In this document: positions 1 through 9,747 of the stretch, piece by piece
Layout: every line of letters starts with the position of its first letter
How positions within the stretch are numbered: position 1 is the stretch's first letter
Source: an uncultured Clostridia bacterium
GTDB taxonomy: Bacteria > Bacillota > Clostridia > UBA1381
Direction of reading: 5' to 3'
Assembly (NCBI GenBank): GCA_947627795.1
Contig: CANQXJ010000014.1
Span: 1-41,761, forward strand
Length of the DNA stretch: 41,761 bases
Translations under genes and position numbers: made by a program
Notes under the pieces: generated by a model
Databases searched by the model: none
What the model was told of the DNA's origin: nothing
What the model saw: only the letters and a program-made list of their open reading frames with translations

Positions 1-4
1 ACAT
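1..4 (-). CDS. Start codon of a gene running off the left edge, probably pnp
   Basis: On the minus strand an AAAGGAG ribosome site lies about 7 bases before an ATG at 4-2, followed by one base before the window ends, so no protein sequence can be read. Polynucleotide phosphorylase (pnp) usually follows rpsO in bacteria, so pnp is the best guess. That rests on gene order alone; what is seen is only the ribosome site and the start codon. Confidence 0.45.
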
Positions 5-64
5 TTGCTTATCTCCTTTTCTTTTATTTTTTTCGGGAGATATGCTTTAGCATATAAATACAAA

Positions 65-80
65 ACGGGAAAATTCCCGT
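65..80 (-). terminator. Stem-loop in the rpsO-pnp spacer
   Basis: A 6-7 bp stem (ACGGGA paired with TCCCGT) is followed on the minus strand by TTTTGTATTTA. A second small hairpin (ATATGC/GCATAT) lies at 40-55. They could be a weak terminator, or processing structures in the leader of the next gene. Confidence 0.35.
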
Positions 81-132
81 CCTCTGTTTATGTGCTAAAA
101 AATCATATCCCCCATGTTTAATTATATAACAA

Positions 133-157
133 GGCAAACCGGACGAGCCGGTTTGCC
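133..157 (-). terminator. Terminator-like hairpin after rpsO
   Basis: GGCAAACCGG and CCGGTTTGCC form a perfect 10-bp stem with a 5-base loop, 15 bases past the rpsO stop. The tail on the minus strand (TTGTTATATAAT) is only partly T-rich, so some read-through into the next gene is plausible. Confidence 0.55.
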
Positions 158-171
158 CGATATAACAAAAA

Positions 172-438
172 TTACTTTCTTAAGCCTAACTTAGCTACGA
201 GCGCACGGTATCTTTCGATGTCCTGCTCTCTCAGGTAGTTCATAAGACCGCGTCTCTTACCTACCATCATCAGCAGACCTCTTCTTGAGTGGTGGTCCTT
301 CTTGTGAGTATTAAGATGCTCGTTGTTAAGATGGTTGATCCTCTCTGTCAAAAGCGCGATCTGAACCTCGGGAGAACCCGTGTCGCCCTCATGAGTAGCG
401 TATTCAGCGATTATCTGCTGCTTACGTTCCTTTGTCAT
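172..438 (-). CDS. rpsO: 30S ribosomal protein S15
   Basis: S15 binds 16S rRNA at the junction of helices 20-22 and is an early assembly protein of the 30S subunit. The 88-residue product has the usual family length and the conserved region [16 protein letters not shown], followed by a basic C-terminus with LVGKRR-like and YLR segments. The start is the ATG at 438, which sits 7-8 bases after AGGAGG; an in-frame GTG three codons earlier overlaps the ribosome site and is less likely. A foldable leader lies upstream and a terminator-like hairpin downstream. Confidence 0.97.
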   Translation of the reverse strand: MTKERKQQIIAEYATHEGDTGSPEVQIALLTERINHLNNEHLNTHKKDHHSRRGLLMMVGKRRGLMNYLREQDIERYRALVAKLGLRK

Positions 439-447
439 GATTTTCAC

Positions 448-557
448 CTCCTATGATGAATTATCCCCTTACGCTGAGTGCCCGTTGGTGATTCGGCTGA
501 CCAAGCGCAGGTTTAACCTTAAATTTTCAAAATAATTTTTTGTACGATTTTGCACTA
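448..557 (-). promoter_or_regulatory. Foldable rpsO leader / rpmE-rpsO spacer
   Basis: The 110-base spacer contains a nested structure on the minus strand: CGCT and TGGT pair across about 10 bases with ACCA, and further on with AGCG. S15 genes are commonly autoregulated through structured leaders, so this is a candidate S15 leader. I found no convincing promoter here, so rpsO may be read from the rpmE promoter. Confidence 0.3.
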
Positions 558-770
558 TCAGTGCTGCTTTGTCGTTCTGTTGAAACGCTTGTTGAACTTC
601 TCAACGCGTCCGCCCGTGTCAACCAGCTTCTGCTTACCCGTGAAGAACGGATGGCACTGCGAGCAGATCTCGACCTGTATATTCTTCTTCGTCGAGCCCG
701 TCTCGATCACGTTGCCGCAGGCGCAGGTGATGGTGGTCGGTTCATACTTCGGATGAATACCCTCTTTCAT
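558..770 (-). CDS. rpmE: 50S ribosomal protein L31, zinc-binding type
   Basis: L31 is a small protein bridging the ribosomal subunits near the central protuberance. The 70-residue product begins [13 protein letters not shown] and keeps the CxC and CxxC pairs ([14 protein letters not shown]) that bind zinc in the C+ form, plus the GKQK and [11 protein letters not shown] segments. The start is the ATG at 770, after GGAGGAAAAGTG; an adjacent GTG one codon earlier is too close to the ribosome site. It has its own strong promoter. Cysteine-free paralogues replace this form under zinc limitation in some Firmicutes; none is visible here. Confidence 0.97.
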   Translation of the reverse strand: MKEGIHPKYEPTTITCACGNVIETGSTKKNIQVEICSQCHPFFTGKQKLVDTGGRVEKFNKRFNRTTKQH

Positions 771-823
771 CACTTTTCCTCCTTTCCTTATTTAATTTTA
801 GGCATATAAAAAACACCTTTTGT

Positions 824-852
824 ATTATATCACGGCTTTTCCTTTTTTGCAA
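824..852 (-). promoter_or_regulatory. Sigma-A promoter for rpmE
   Basis: On the minus strand TTGCAA (852-847), a 17-base spacer and TATAAT (829-824) form a near-consensus promoter about 55 bases before the rpmE start. Confidence 0.75.
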
Positions 853-863
853 GAGTTTTTTGC

Positions 864-955
864 AAAATTTTACGCGCTTCTTTTTTCAAATTTTACGCGC
901 TTTTTCAAAATTTTACCCCGGCTTCTTTTCTCAGGATTTTACGCGCTTCTCCCGC
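864..955 (-). repeat. Four degenerate tandem copies at the 3' end of folC
   Basis: On the minus strand the unit GAAGCGCGTAAAATTTTG plus an A-rich tail (about 20-25 bases) recurs four times with small changes. The first two copies encode the last residues of FolC (ARKILRKEAGVKF) and the last two lie beyond the stop codon. This looks like local slippage duplication. Confidence 0.5.
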
Positions 956-2149
956 TAAATACAGACTTCCGCAGATACAGATAATTTCGCCGCTTTCCGC
1001 GAAGCTCTCCGCGGCGCGGATCGAACGCTCTATGCTGTTATCCGTAAAGACGGGCACGTTCATTCCGGATAGTATTTCCGTAATTTTTTCGGGCTTTAAG
1101 CAGCGCGGCATATCGACGTATGTCGCGAATACCGCCTTCGCTCCGCCCGCGATCTCGCGTATACATTCTGTATAGGATTTATCCTCCATCATCGCCATTA
1201 CAAGAATATATGGTTTACATAAATCCTCAAGAGATTTTTTGAGAGCGCGTATTCCGTCGATATTGTGTCCTCCGTCGATTATAAATCCTTCGCCTATGCG
1301 CTCGAACCGCGCCGCCCATTGTGCGTTTGCCAATCCGTATTCTATCGCTGTATCGCTTATTTTAATGCCCTGTTTACGCATCGCGAAAATCGTTTCAAGA
1401 GCGGCGGCGGCGTTCCGCGGCTGATACGAGCCTTTAAGTCCGAGCCTGTACGCCTTTCCTTCATATATAAACCCGCCGTCAATTATTTCAGGCGTTTTCG
1501 CTGTCACGAGCTTCGCGTTCCTTTGGGCGCACGTGTTTTCTATGATGTCCGTGACAGCCGGATTCGGATACGACACAACGACTCCGTTTTCCTTTATTAT
1601 GCCGCATTTTTCGCGCGCTATTTCCTCAATCGTTTCACCGAGGTACTGCGTGTGGTCAAGCCCTATTGAGGTGATAACGGAAACAACGCTCGATTTTATA
1701 AGATTAGTAGCGTCCAGCCGTCCTCCCATGCCGGTTTCGAGCACGACAAAATCGCAGTTTTGCTCGTAGAAATACAGAAAAGCGGCGGCGGTCACAAACG
1801 CAAACTCCGATACCGACGCGGCGGAATTATCCATAGCGTTTTTGACGCGCTCCGTATATTCGGCGAGGGCGCCGTTTGAAATGAGTTCGCCGTTTACACG
1901 TATGCGTTCGTTGAATACCTCGATATAGGGCGAGGTGAAAAGCCCTGTTTTATAGCCCTCGGCGCGAAGAACCGCGTCGAGCAAAGCGGCGGTTGAGCCC
2001 TTGCCGTTTGTTCCGGCGATATGTATAAATTTCGTCTTATCCTGCGGATTTCCGAGCGCCTCCATAAGCCGCGCGAGATTGGCGTTGCCCAAGGGGCGGC
2101 GGAATTTTGGGATCGAGTGTATGTAATTTAACGCTTGTTCGTAAGTCAT
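905..2149 (-). CDS. folC: Folylpolyglutamate synthase / dihydrofolate synthase
   Basis: FolC adds glutamate to dihydropteroate and then to folates, using ATP, in the cytoplasm. The 414-residue product matches the family length. It has the Mur-ligase-type P-loop GTNGKGS (about 46-52), then SPYIEVFNERI, LETGMGGRLDATN, GLDHTQYLG for Mg and substrate binding, and GGHNIDG near the C-terminal domain. The start is the ATG at 2149, preceded by AAGGGG; in-frame codons further upstream would put the start in or before the promoter. The last residues run into a short tandem repeat. Its promoter lies at the edge of the repeat island. Confidence 0.95.
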   Translation of the reverse strand: MTYEQALNYIHSIPKFRRPLGNANLARLMEALGNPQDKTKFIHIAGTNGKGSTAALLDAVLRAEGYKTGLFTSPYIEVFNERIRVNGELISNGALAEYTERVKNAMDNSAASVSEFAFVTAAAFLYFYEQNCDFVVLETGMGGRLDATNLIKSSVVSVITSIGLDHTQYLGETIEEIAREKCGIIKENGVVVSYPNPAVTDIIENTCAQRNAKLVTAKTPEIIDGGFIYEGKAYRLGLKGSYQPRNAAAALETIFAMRKQGIKISDTAIEYGLANAQWAARFERIGEGFIIDGGHNIDGIRALKKSLEDLCKPYILVMAMMEDKSYTECIREIAGGAKAVFATYVDMPRCLKPEKITEILSGMNVPVFTDNSIERSIRAAESFAESGEIICICGSLYLAGEARKILRKEAGVKF

Positions 2150-2183
2150 AACGGGTTCCCCTTGTAGTTTTTTTGATATATTG

Positions 2184-2212
2184 ATTGTACCACATTTTCC
2201 GATGCATGGCAA
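2184..2212 (-). promoter_or_regulatory. Sigma-A promoter for folC
   Basis: TTGCCA (2212-2207), a 17-base spacer and TACAAT (2189-2184) lie on the minus strand 35 bases before the folC start. The -35 is only about 5-8 bases from the end of the adjacent repeat island. Confidence 0.7.
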
Positions 2213-2216
2213 GAGC

Positions 2217-2638
2217 GGATAAATTATGATTTATCTGCGCGTGCGCGTCCGCACGCGCCAAATGAAAACTGCGTTTTCATTTGATTCGGAATTGTGAAAT
2301 CAAAAAAGTTCCTAAAGAAACTTTTTTGATTTTGATGGTATCCGACGCGCATGTCGTCGGATACCAAAACGGAACGCCGAACCGCCGTTCCGTTACTGTA
2401 GGGGCGGTGATTCGCCGCCCGCGGGCGGATATTATCCGCCCCTGCAAACACAAGATTGCGCGTGTACGGAACGGCTTTATGCCGTTTCGTATGGTTTGCT
2501 GACGACATGCGCGTCAGCAAACATCAATGATAAAAAAGTTTCCTCGGGAACTTTTTTATCTTCTCAATTCTGTCTTGTCTGAAAGCGAAGCTTTCAGACG
2601 GCGTGCGGACGCGCACGCCTATAAATCATAATTTACCG
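2217..2638. repeat. Palindromic repeat island 1, with terminal inverted repeats
   Basis: The island is bounded by inverted copies: TAAATTATGATTTAT followed by GCGTGCGCGTCCGCACGC on the left (about 2220-2257), and their complements on the right (about 2600-2635). Nested hairpins fill it: 2299-2330, 2336-2366 (12-bp stem), 2369-2393, 2494-2522 (11-bp stem), 2529-2560 and 2578-2598. A 15-mer (GACGCGCATGTCGTC, about 2344-2358) also pairs at long range with 2501-2515. A GTAGGGGCGG/CCGCCC unit lies at 2398-2445. I see no credible gene in it. It resembles a non-autonomous MITE/REP-like composite element. Confidence 0.8.
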
Positions 2639-2697
2639 CCTAATTTTACCACATTATATTTATTATGTTACAATGATGTTAAATTTACGATATTTCC

Positions 2698-2726
2698 TTT
2701 CAAATCAAATTCTTTTGTGCTATAAT
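2698..2726 (+). promoter_or_regulatory. Candidate murA promoter
   Basis: TATAAT at 2721-2726 is preceded 17 bases upstream by TTTCAA, a weak -35. It lies about 80 bases before the murA start. A second TATAAT at 2788-2793 overlaps the ribosome site and is probably not used for this gene. Confidence 0.4.
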
Positions 2727-2807
2727 GTCTTAATGGGAAAGTAACAGAAATTCGGCGCGTTCCATATTATAACATATAATCATGTGTTATAATGTGAGGT
2801 GTTGAAT

Positions 2808-4064
2808 TTGAGCAAACTTATTATAGATGGCGGTCAACGGATAATCGGCGAAATTAAAGTGCAGGGCGCTAAAAACGCGGTGCTGCCTATTCTCGCGGCT
2901 ACCATACTCGCCGACGGCGAGAGTGTTATACATAATTGCCCGAAACTTAGGGATGTGGATAAAACAGACCTCGTTTTGGAGCAGCTCGGATGTGTTGTCA
3001 AACGCGAGGACGGGACGGTTTCCGTAAATCCTTGCGGGCTGTGCGGGTGTCAGATTTGTGAGGAGCTTATGCGGCAGATGCGTTCGTCGATAATCTTTCT
3101 CGGCGCTATCGTTTCACGCTGCCGCGAGGCGATGGTAAGTATGCCGGGCGGCTGCCCGATAGGGCTTCGTCCGATCGATCTGCATTTGAAGGCTCTTCGT
3201 GAGCTTGGCGTTGAGATATCGGAAAAACACGGCTACATACATTGTACGTCGAAGGGTATTCACGGTGCGAATATTCATCTTGATTTCCCGAGCGTCGGCG
3301 CTACCGAAAATATAATGCTCGCGGCTGTGATTTCCGACGGGGTGACTACCGTGTCGAACGCGGCGCGCGAGCCGGAAATTGTGGATTTACAGAATTTTTT
3401 AAATTCTATGGGCGCGAAAATTACCGGCGCGGGCGGAAGCTTCATAAGAATAGAAGGCGTTGACAAGCTTCACGGCTCGGAATACACGATAATGCCGGAC
3501 AGAATAGTTGCCGCGACCTACCTTGCGGCGGCGGCGATCACCGGCGGAGAAATACTCTTAAGCCGCGTGGAACCGCGCGATATGAGAGCGATACTGCATG
3601 TGCTCAGAGAAATGGGGCTTGAAGTGAAATCCGGTAAAAATACGATTTTTCTTAAATCGCGCGGACCTTTAAAAAGTGTTCATACCGTGAGGACTATGCC
3701 GTATCCGGGATTTCCCACGGATATACAGTCCCCGTTTATGTCGCTTGCGTGCCTTGCTCGCGGAACGAGCGTGTTTGTCGAAACCATATTTGAAAACCGT
3801 TTCCAGCACGTTGACGAGCTTGTGAGAATGGGCGCGGATATTAAGGTCGAAGGAAGAAGCGCGGTGGTGCGCGGCGTCGAAAAGCTCCAGGGCGCGAACG
3901 TGGTGGCGCGCGAGCTTCGCGGCGGAGCAGCGCTCGTTGTGGCGGCTCTCGCGGCTGAGGGCCGGACTGTTATAAGCGGCACGGAATATATAGACAGAGG
4001 TTACGAAAACATAGAAAAATATCTTCATTCATGCGGCGCTGATATTAGGCGCGTTGACATATAG
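2808..4064 (+). CDS. murA: UDP-N-acetylglucosamine 1-carboxyvinyltransferase
   Basis: MurA transfers enolpyruvate from PEP to UDP-GlcNAc, the first committed step of peptidoglycan synthesis and the target of fosfomycin. The product has about 418 residues. It shows GAKNAVLP near the N-terminus and the active-site loop MPGGCPIGLRPID with the catalytic cysteine near residue 116. FPSVGATEN, PDRIVAATY and PYPGFPTDIQ follow, then RGGAALVVAALAAEG. The start is not ATG: GAGGTG is followed by TTG at 2808 with 6-base spacing, giving MSKLIIDGG. A GTG at 2799 and a TTG at 2802 are alternatives. It is followed after 31 bases by ftsQ. Confidence 0.95.
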   Translation: MSKLIIDGGQRIIGEIKVQGAKNAVLPILAATILADGESVIHNCPKLRDVDKTDLVLEQLGCVVKREDGTVSVNPCGLCGCQICEELMRQMRSSIIFLGAIVSRCREAMVSMPGGCPIGLRPIDLHLKALRELGVEISEKHGYIHCTSKGIHGANIHLDFPSVGATENIMLAAVISDGVTTVSNAAREPEIVDLQNFLNSMGAKITGAGGSFIRIEGVDKLHGSEYTIMPDRIVAATYLAAAAITGGEILLSRVEPRDMRAILHVLREMGLEVKSGKNTIFLKSRGPLKSVHTVRTMPYPGFPTDIQSPFMSLACLARGTSVFVETIFENRFQHVDELVRMGADIKVEGRSAVVRGVEKLQGANVVARELRGGAALVVAALAAEGRTVISGTEYIDRGYENIEKYLHSCGADIRRVDI

Positions 4065-4095
4065 GCAAGTTGGTTTTTGGAAGGGTTGTTGAACG

Positions 4096-5001
4096 ATGGA
4101 TAAAAGGAATAACGAAAACGGCAAAAGACCGGTTAGACGCGTCACAGGGACAACTACGGGTTACGACTGGAATTCGTTTGACAAAAAAACGTCCTCTAAG
4201 TCGGGCGGCGACAGAAAGCGTCCTCCTACGGAGCTTGAACGTAAACAGCGCTATCATCAGATGATGAAACGCAAGCGTCTTAAAATGCAGCGCATACGCG
4301 CGGCAATCATTTTGGCGCTTGTGATTATCGCTGTTATTCTCGTTGTTTTTCTTACGCCGATTTTTGATATACGTTCTATAACCTTTGAGGGCAATTCAAT
4401 AGTGTCCGATGAGCAGCTTAATGAAAGACTGAGCGATCTCGTCGGACAGAATCTGTTCAAAGCCGGAAACGGCGCGGCGCGGCAAAGACTTAGCGATATA
4501 GCGTATATCGAAAGCGTGGATACGTCCAAGCGACTGCTGCCGCCTTCGGTCAAGGTGACGATTACCGAGTGTATTCCTGCGGCGTATTTCAGACTTGACG
4601 GAAAAACAATAACAGTCGATTCCGATTTGAAGGTAATTGACGATACGGATAAATTCGATTCCAATCAGATACCGGCGCTTGTCGGGGTGAAAATAAAAAA
4701 CTGCTCAGTCGGAAAAACGCTGTCCTGTGAGGACAGTGAGCAGTCCGCGGCGCTTCTTACATGCCTGAGAACCATGGAGAGCACGGGAATTATTCCGTAT
4801 GTCATTAGTATAGATATGACGGAAATGACGGGAATAGAATTTAATTACGACAACAGAATACAGGCTTTGTGCGGCACTCCGCTTGATCTCGAACGCAAAC
4901 TCAGGCTATTTAAGGAGACAGTAACAAACAGCAATCTCGCCTCCAACGCGCGCGGAACTATAGATCTCAGCGTTACAGGAAAGGCTGTATATACACCATG
5001 A
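4096..5001 (+). CDS. ftsQ: Cell division protein FtsQ/DivIB
   Basis: FtsQ/DivIB is a single-pass divisome protein that bridges FtsZ-linked factors and the septal synthase with FtsL and FtsB/DivIC. The 301-residue product has a basic cytoplasmic tail of about 66 residues and one membrane helix (about 68-89). A POTRA domain follows, starting DIRSITFEGNSIVSDEQL (about 91-160), then the beta domain. The sequence is weakly conserved, as usual for the family; topology, the POTRA start and the position between murA and ftsZ support the call. The start is the ATG at 4096 after GGAAGGG. Confidence 0.88.
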   Translation: MDKRNNENGKRPVRRVTGTTTGYDWNSFDKKTSSKSGGDRKRPPTELERKQRYHQMMKRKRLKMQRIRAAIILALVIIAVILVVFLTPIFDIRSITFEGNSIVSDEQLNERLSDLVGQNLFKAGNGAARQRLSDIAYIESVDTSKRLLPPSVKVTITECIPAAYFRLDGKTITVDSDLKVIDDTDKFDSNQIPALVGVKIKNCSVGKTLSCEDSEQSAALLTCLRTMESTGIIPYVISIDMTEMTGIEFNYDNRIQALCGTPLDLERKLRLFKETVTNSNLASNARGTIDLSVTGKAVYTP

Positions 5002-5089
5002 TAGTTATTTTGCATAATTTATAGGCATATTTCACAAAAAATATTGTATAATTTTTTTCTTAAATTTACAAATTTAGTGAAAATAACTA

Positions 5090-5118
5090 TTGAATATCGT
5101 AAAAAAAAATAGTAAAAT
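5090..5118 (+). promoter_or_regulatory. Sigma-A promoter for ftsZ
   Basis: TTGAAT (5090-5095), a 17-base spacer and TAAAAT (5113-5118) lie in an AT-rich 179-base gap, 62 bases before the ftsZ start. ftsZ can therefore be transcribed independently of murA-ftsQ. Confidence 0.65.
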
Positions 5119-5180
5119 AATATATATACGTGTACATCCTTGCAAATTGCGGGATTTATGCTACGAAGGAGGATATAATA

Positions 5181-6380
5181 ATGAGTGTTATGCCAATAGA
5201 CTTAGAGGAAAATAACGTCATGGACGGCGCGAGGATTAAAGTAATCGGCGTCGGCGGCGGCGGTAATAACGCTGTTGACCGCATGATAGAGGCGGGTATC
5301 ACAAAAGCGGAGTTCATATGTGTAAATACAGACGCGCAGCAGCTTGCAAACGTTAAAGCTCCCACGGTTTTACAGCTCGGAAGAAAGCTGACAAACGGAC
5401 TGGGCGCGGGCGCGAAGCCGGAAATCGGCAGGCAGGCGGCTGAAGAAACGAAGGACGAAATTAAAAATCTCGTTAAGGATACGGATATGGTGTTTGTAAC
5501 AGCCGGTATGGGCGGCGGCACGGGCACGGGAGCCGCTCCGATCATCGCAGAGGCTGCAAAGTCGGCAGGTGTGCTGACGGTTGCCGTTGTGACAAAGCCG
5601 TTTTATTTTGAAGGCCCGCAGAGAATGAGAAACGCCGAGGAAGGCATAAAGAATCTTTCCGATAAGGTTGACGCTATTGTTACTATCCCGAACGACTTGC
5701 TGTTAAAAATAGCCGACAAGAAGGTTACTATATCGGATTCCTTTAAGCTTGCCGACGACGTTCTCCGTCAGGGCGTGCAGGGCATTATTGAAGTTATCAC
5801 ACAGCGCGGCATTATGAACTGCGACTTTGCCGACGTCCGCACCATCATGAAGGACAGCGGCGTTGCACATATGGGTATCGGCATAGGCAAGGGCGAAAAC
5901 GCCGCGTCCGACGCAGTAAGAGCCGCTATCGAAAGTCCGCTTCTCGAAACGAGCATTGCGGGCGCTGAGAACGTATTACTTAACATCACCGGCGGCACTG
6001 AATTCTCGCTTGTCGATATGGGCGAGGTTTCAACCATTGTCCGCGATATGGTTTCCGAGGAAGCCAACATTATCGTCGGAACGGCTGTTGACGAAAATCT
6101 TAAGGACGAAATCAAGGTTACGCTTATTGCGACCGGTCTTGATGGAGCGTCAAGACACGCAAAGGACAGCGGCTTGCAGACAGATTCACTTCAGAGACGT
6201 CCCCCGAAGTTCGCGCAGAACGGCAGACTTTCATCTGAAAGACCGTCCGTTTCATCCGAAAGACGTCAGCCGTCCAGCTTTACATCATCGCTTGATGAGG
6301 ATGACGCGATTTTCTCAAGAAGGCTTAAGCCCGGAATGAGCAACATAGACGTGCCGAATTTCTTCAAACAGGGAAAATAA
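5181..6380 (+). CDS. ftsZ: Cell division GTPase FtsZ
   Basis: FtsZ is the tubulin homologue whose GTP-driven filaments form the Z ring at midcell. The 399-residue product carries VIGVGGGGNNAVDRM, the tubulin signature GMGGGTGTGAAP, the T7-loop segment and the C-terminal polymerisation domain. A Ser/Arg/Gln-rich linker (about residues 325-375) leads to the terminal peptide NIDVPNFFKQGK, the binding site for FtsA/SepF-type tethers. The start is the ATG at 5181, 8 bases after GAAGGAGG; a reading frame open further upstream has no ribosome site. Neither ftsA nor sepF is next to it in this window. Confidence 0.98.
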   Translation: MSVMPIDLEENNVMDGARIKVIGVGGGGNNAVDRMIEAGITKAEFICVNTDAQQLANVKAPTVLQLGRKLTNGLGAGAKPEIGRQAAEETKDEIKNLVKDTDMVFVTAGMGGGTGTGAAPIIAEAAKSAGVLTVAVVTKPFYFEGPQRMRNAEEGIKNLSDKVDAIVTIPNDLLLKIADKKVTISDSFKLADDVLRQGVQGIIEVITQRGIMNCDFADVRTIMKDSGVAHMGIGIGKGENAASDAVRAAIESPLLETSIAGAENVLLNITGGTEFSLVDMGEVSTIVRDMVSEEANIIVGTAVDENLKDEIKVTLIATGLDGASRHAKDSGLQTDSLQRRPPKFAQNGRLSSERPSVSSERRQPSSFTSSLDEDDAIFSRRLKPGMSNIDVPNFFKQGK

Positions 6381-6405
6381 TTAAATTTTGACGGATATAT
6401 AAATT

Positions 6406-6437
6406 AAAAACCACTCCCGCTTTCGGGAGTGGTTTTT
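6406..6437. terminator. Bidirectional terminator between ftsZ and guaB
   Basis: A perfect 14-bp stem (AAAAACCACTCCCG with CGGGAGTGGTTTTT) and a CTTT loop lie between the convergent ftsZ and guaB genes. A and T tracts on the two sides allow it to work in both directions. Confidence 0.92.
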
Positions 6438-6452
6438 AGGTGTATAAAGCAT

Positions 6453-7934
<1,482 letters not shown>

Positions 7935-7965
7935 TCATAAAATAAGTCCGTTTGTTATTCTGTTT

Positions 7966-7994
7966 ATTATATCAAAAAATACCGATTTTTGCAA
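7966..7994 (-). promoter_or_regulatory. Sigma-A promoter for guaB
   Basis: TTGCAA (7994-7989), a 17-base spacer and TATAAT (7971-7966) lie on the minus strand 47 bases before the guaB start. Confidence 0.8.
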
Positions 7995-8018
7995 GCTTTT
8001 TTATTAATAAAATAATGT

Positions 8019-8984
8019 TTATTTAAGATGTTCAATATATTTTGTCAAAACGCGCTCCAAAACGTCAAAATCACCGATTGTAAAGACCTCGGCTTTTAAA
8101 CGAGACGAGCCGGGAAGCCCTTTTATATACCACGCGATATGCTTTCGCGCCTCCTTTATGCCTCGGCTTTCACCCTTTTCTTTGACGAGCATCTTAACGT
8201 GAGCAAGCGCCTGCTCCACGCGTTCGCGCGGCATTGGGTTATATGAGATTTGACCGGTTTCGAGAAGCTCCGTGATTTGGCGGAAAATAAACGGATTTCC
8301 CTGCGCGCCGCGCGCTATCATTACCGCGTCGATACCGGTTGTATCGAGCATATCCGCCGCGTCCCGAGCCGTCCATAAATCGCCGCTGCCTATAACAGGG
8401 ATTTTTACAGCGTTTTTTACCTCGCGGAGTATTTCCCAATCAGCCTTGCCGCTGTAAAATTCCATGCGCGTTCTTCCGTGGACGGCAATTGCCGCCGCGC
8501 CGTTTGCCTCGAGTATTTTCGCGAATTCGACCGCATTGATACTGTCCGAATCCCAGCCCTTGCGAAACTTTACCGTCACGGGAACGCTCGACGAGCGAAC
8601 AGCCGCGCGGACTATTTTTCCCGCAAGCTCCGGATTTTTCATAAGCGCGCTGCCGTCGCCGTTATTCACTATCTTCGGTGTCGGGCAGCCCATGTTTATA
8701 TCAATCATTTCCGTGCCCGTTTCAAGCACTTTTGGAATTACCTCCGCGATGATGTCGGGCCCAGAGCCAAATATCTGAATGGCGCACGGACGCTCGTCCT
8801 CCGCGATTTTCATAAGCTCTGCCGTCTTTTTGTCGTTGTAATACAGCCCCTTGGCGCTTATCATTTCCGAATAAACAAGACCTGCGCCGTACGATTTGCA
8901 TATACGGCGGAAGGTCGTGTCGGTAACGCCCGCCATCGGGGCGAGGAATATGTTGTTTTTTAATTTAAGATTCCCTATTTTCAT
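8019..8984 (-). CDS. dusB: tRNA dihydrouridine synthase, DusB type
   Basis: Dus enzymes use FMN and NADPH to reduce uridines in the tRNA D loop. The 321-residue product starts MKIGNLKLKNNIFLAPMAGVTD. It has the FMN barrel with IDINMGCPTPKIV, where the cysteine is the catalytic acid, and VTVKFRKGWD, AIAVHGRTR, IPVIGSGDL and MIARGAQGNP for FMN phosphate binding, then the helical tRNA-recognition domain. The start is the ATG at 8984 after GGAG. It has its own promoter, so the neighbouring spoIIR need not be co-transcribed. Confidence 0.95.
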   Translation of the reverse strand: MKIGNLKLKNNIFLAPMAGVTDTTFRRICKSYGAGLVYSEMISAKGLYYNDKKTAELMKIAEDERPCAIQIFGSGPDIIAEVIPKVLETGTEMIDINMGCPTPKIVNNGDGSALMKNPELAGKIVRAAVRSSSVPVTVKFRKGWDSDSINAVEFAKILEANGAAAIAVHGRTRMEFYSGKADWEILREVKNAVKIPVIGSGDLWTARDAADMLDTTGIDAVMIARGAQGNPFIFRQITELLETGQISYNPMPRERVEQALAHVKMLVKEKGESRGIKEARKHIAWYIKGLPGSSRLKAEVFTIGDFDVLERVLTKYIEHLK

Positions 8985-9015
8985 AAATTTTTCTCCGGTC
9001 CGTTTATTACATATA

Positions 9016-9044
9016 ATTTTACAATTATTTTTTGCCGATGTCAA
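9016..9044 (-). promoter_or_regulatory. Sigma-A promoter for dusB
   Basis: TTGACA (9044-9039), a 17-base spacer and TAAAAT (9021-9016) lie on the minus strand 32 bases before the dusB start, in the gap after the spoIIR stop. Confidence 0.8.
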
Positions 9045-9060
9045 TAGAGCGGACCGCAAT

Positions 9061-9690
9061 TTAATTTCCGATAATCTTCATTTTCAATTCCTGCGCCAGC
9101 TCCACTATTTTGAATTTTACTTTAATTCCGTCCTTGTCCGGCATTATCACGTCATACGCTTCGCCGCTTAAGCTTTCTTTGAGCAGCCTTTCGCTTTCCC
9201 GGTTCAGCTCGGTTTCTCCGCTGTCGCTTACGCATAACGGGGGATACATCACGCACCACCAGTTTTGCCCCGCGCCATTGCCGAGGATCACGCGCACGCC
9301 GTAGTATTCGCCGGCGGGAAGTATCATGTTCTTATATTCCTTCTTAGGAAAAGCGAATTTTCCGTACACGGCTTTCGCATGGTAGTCAAATCCGTTTTCC
9401 TTTAGTACCGTGTTTGCTGTTTTTTCTATTTCGCCGAGATTGTTTACTATATCCGCCTTACACTCGTCACCGCTTTCGACGCTGAGCTTTTCGCCTATAT
9501 CCTTAAGCAGTCTGTCGCGCACGGCGAGCTTTACGGACTGATCCGCGCGGCCGTCGCTGTTTGCGATTATGTGCATACGGATGAGACTGTTTCTGAGATC
9601 CGCCTGCACTCCGTCTGAGTAAGCCGCGGACATAATAATCGCCGCGGCTAACGCGCATATGACGCTGTTTATGATTTCCGGTTTTTTCAT
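9061..9690 (-). CDS. spoIIR: Stage II sporulation protein R
   Basis: SpoIIR is made in the forespore under sigma-F and secreted into the intermembrane space, where it triggers SpoIIGA to process pro-sigma-E in the mother cell. The 209-residue product has an N-terminal signal or membrane segment (about 8-25). The hallmark LIRMHIIANSDGRADQSVKLAVRD follows, then a PAGEYYGVRVILGNGAGQNWWCVMYPPLC segment typical of the family. The start is the ATG at 9690, after GGAGGTACATATA. It is divergent from sleB, and a forespore-type promoter overlaps the sleB promoter. Confidence 0.95.
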   Translation of the reverse strand: MKKPEIINSVICALAAAIIMSAAYSDGVQADLRNSLIRMHIIANSDGRADQSVKLAVRDRLLKDIGEKLSVESGDECKADIVNNLGEIEKTANTVLKENGFDYHAKAVYGKFAFPKKEYKNMILPAGEYYGVRVILGNGAGQNWWCVMYPPLCVSDSGETELNRESERLLKESLSGEAYDVIMPDKDGIKVKFKIVELAQELKMKIIGN

Positions 9691-9747
9691 TATATGTACC
9701 TCCGTTTCGATTATATTTTGATTTTTGACCGCTTTTTCCGTATTCAT

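Noticed and set aside
2224-2520. Open reading frames of about 70-100 codons on both strands within palindromic island 1.
   Set aside because: They run through hairpin repeats, have no ribosome sites and no recognisable protein features; they are by-products of the palindromes.
2788-2793. A second TATAAT just before murA.
   Set aside because: Its transcript would start at or within the murA ribosome site, so it cannot serve murA normally.
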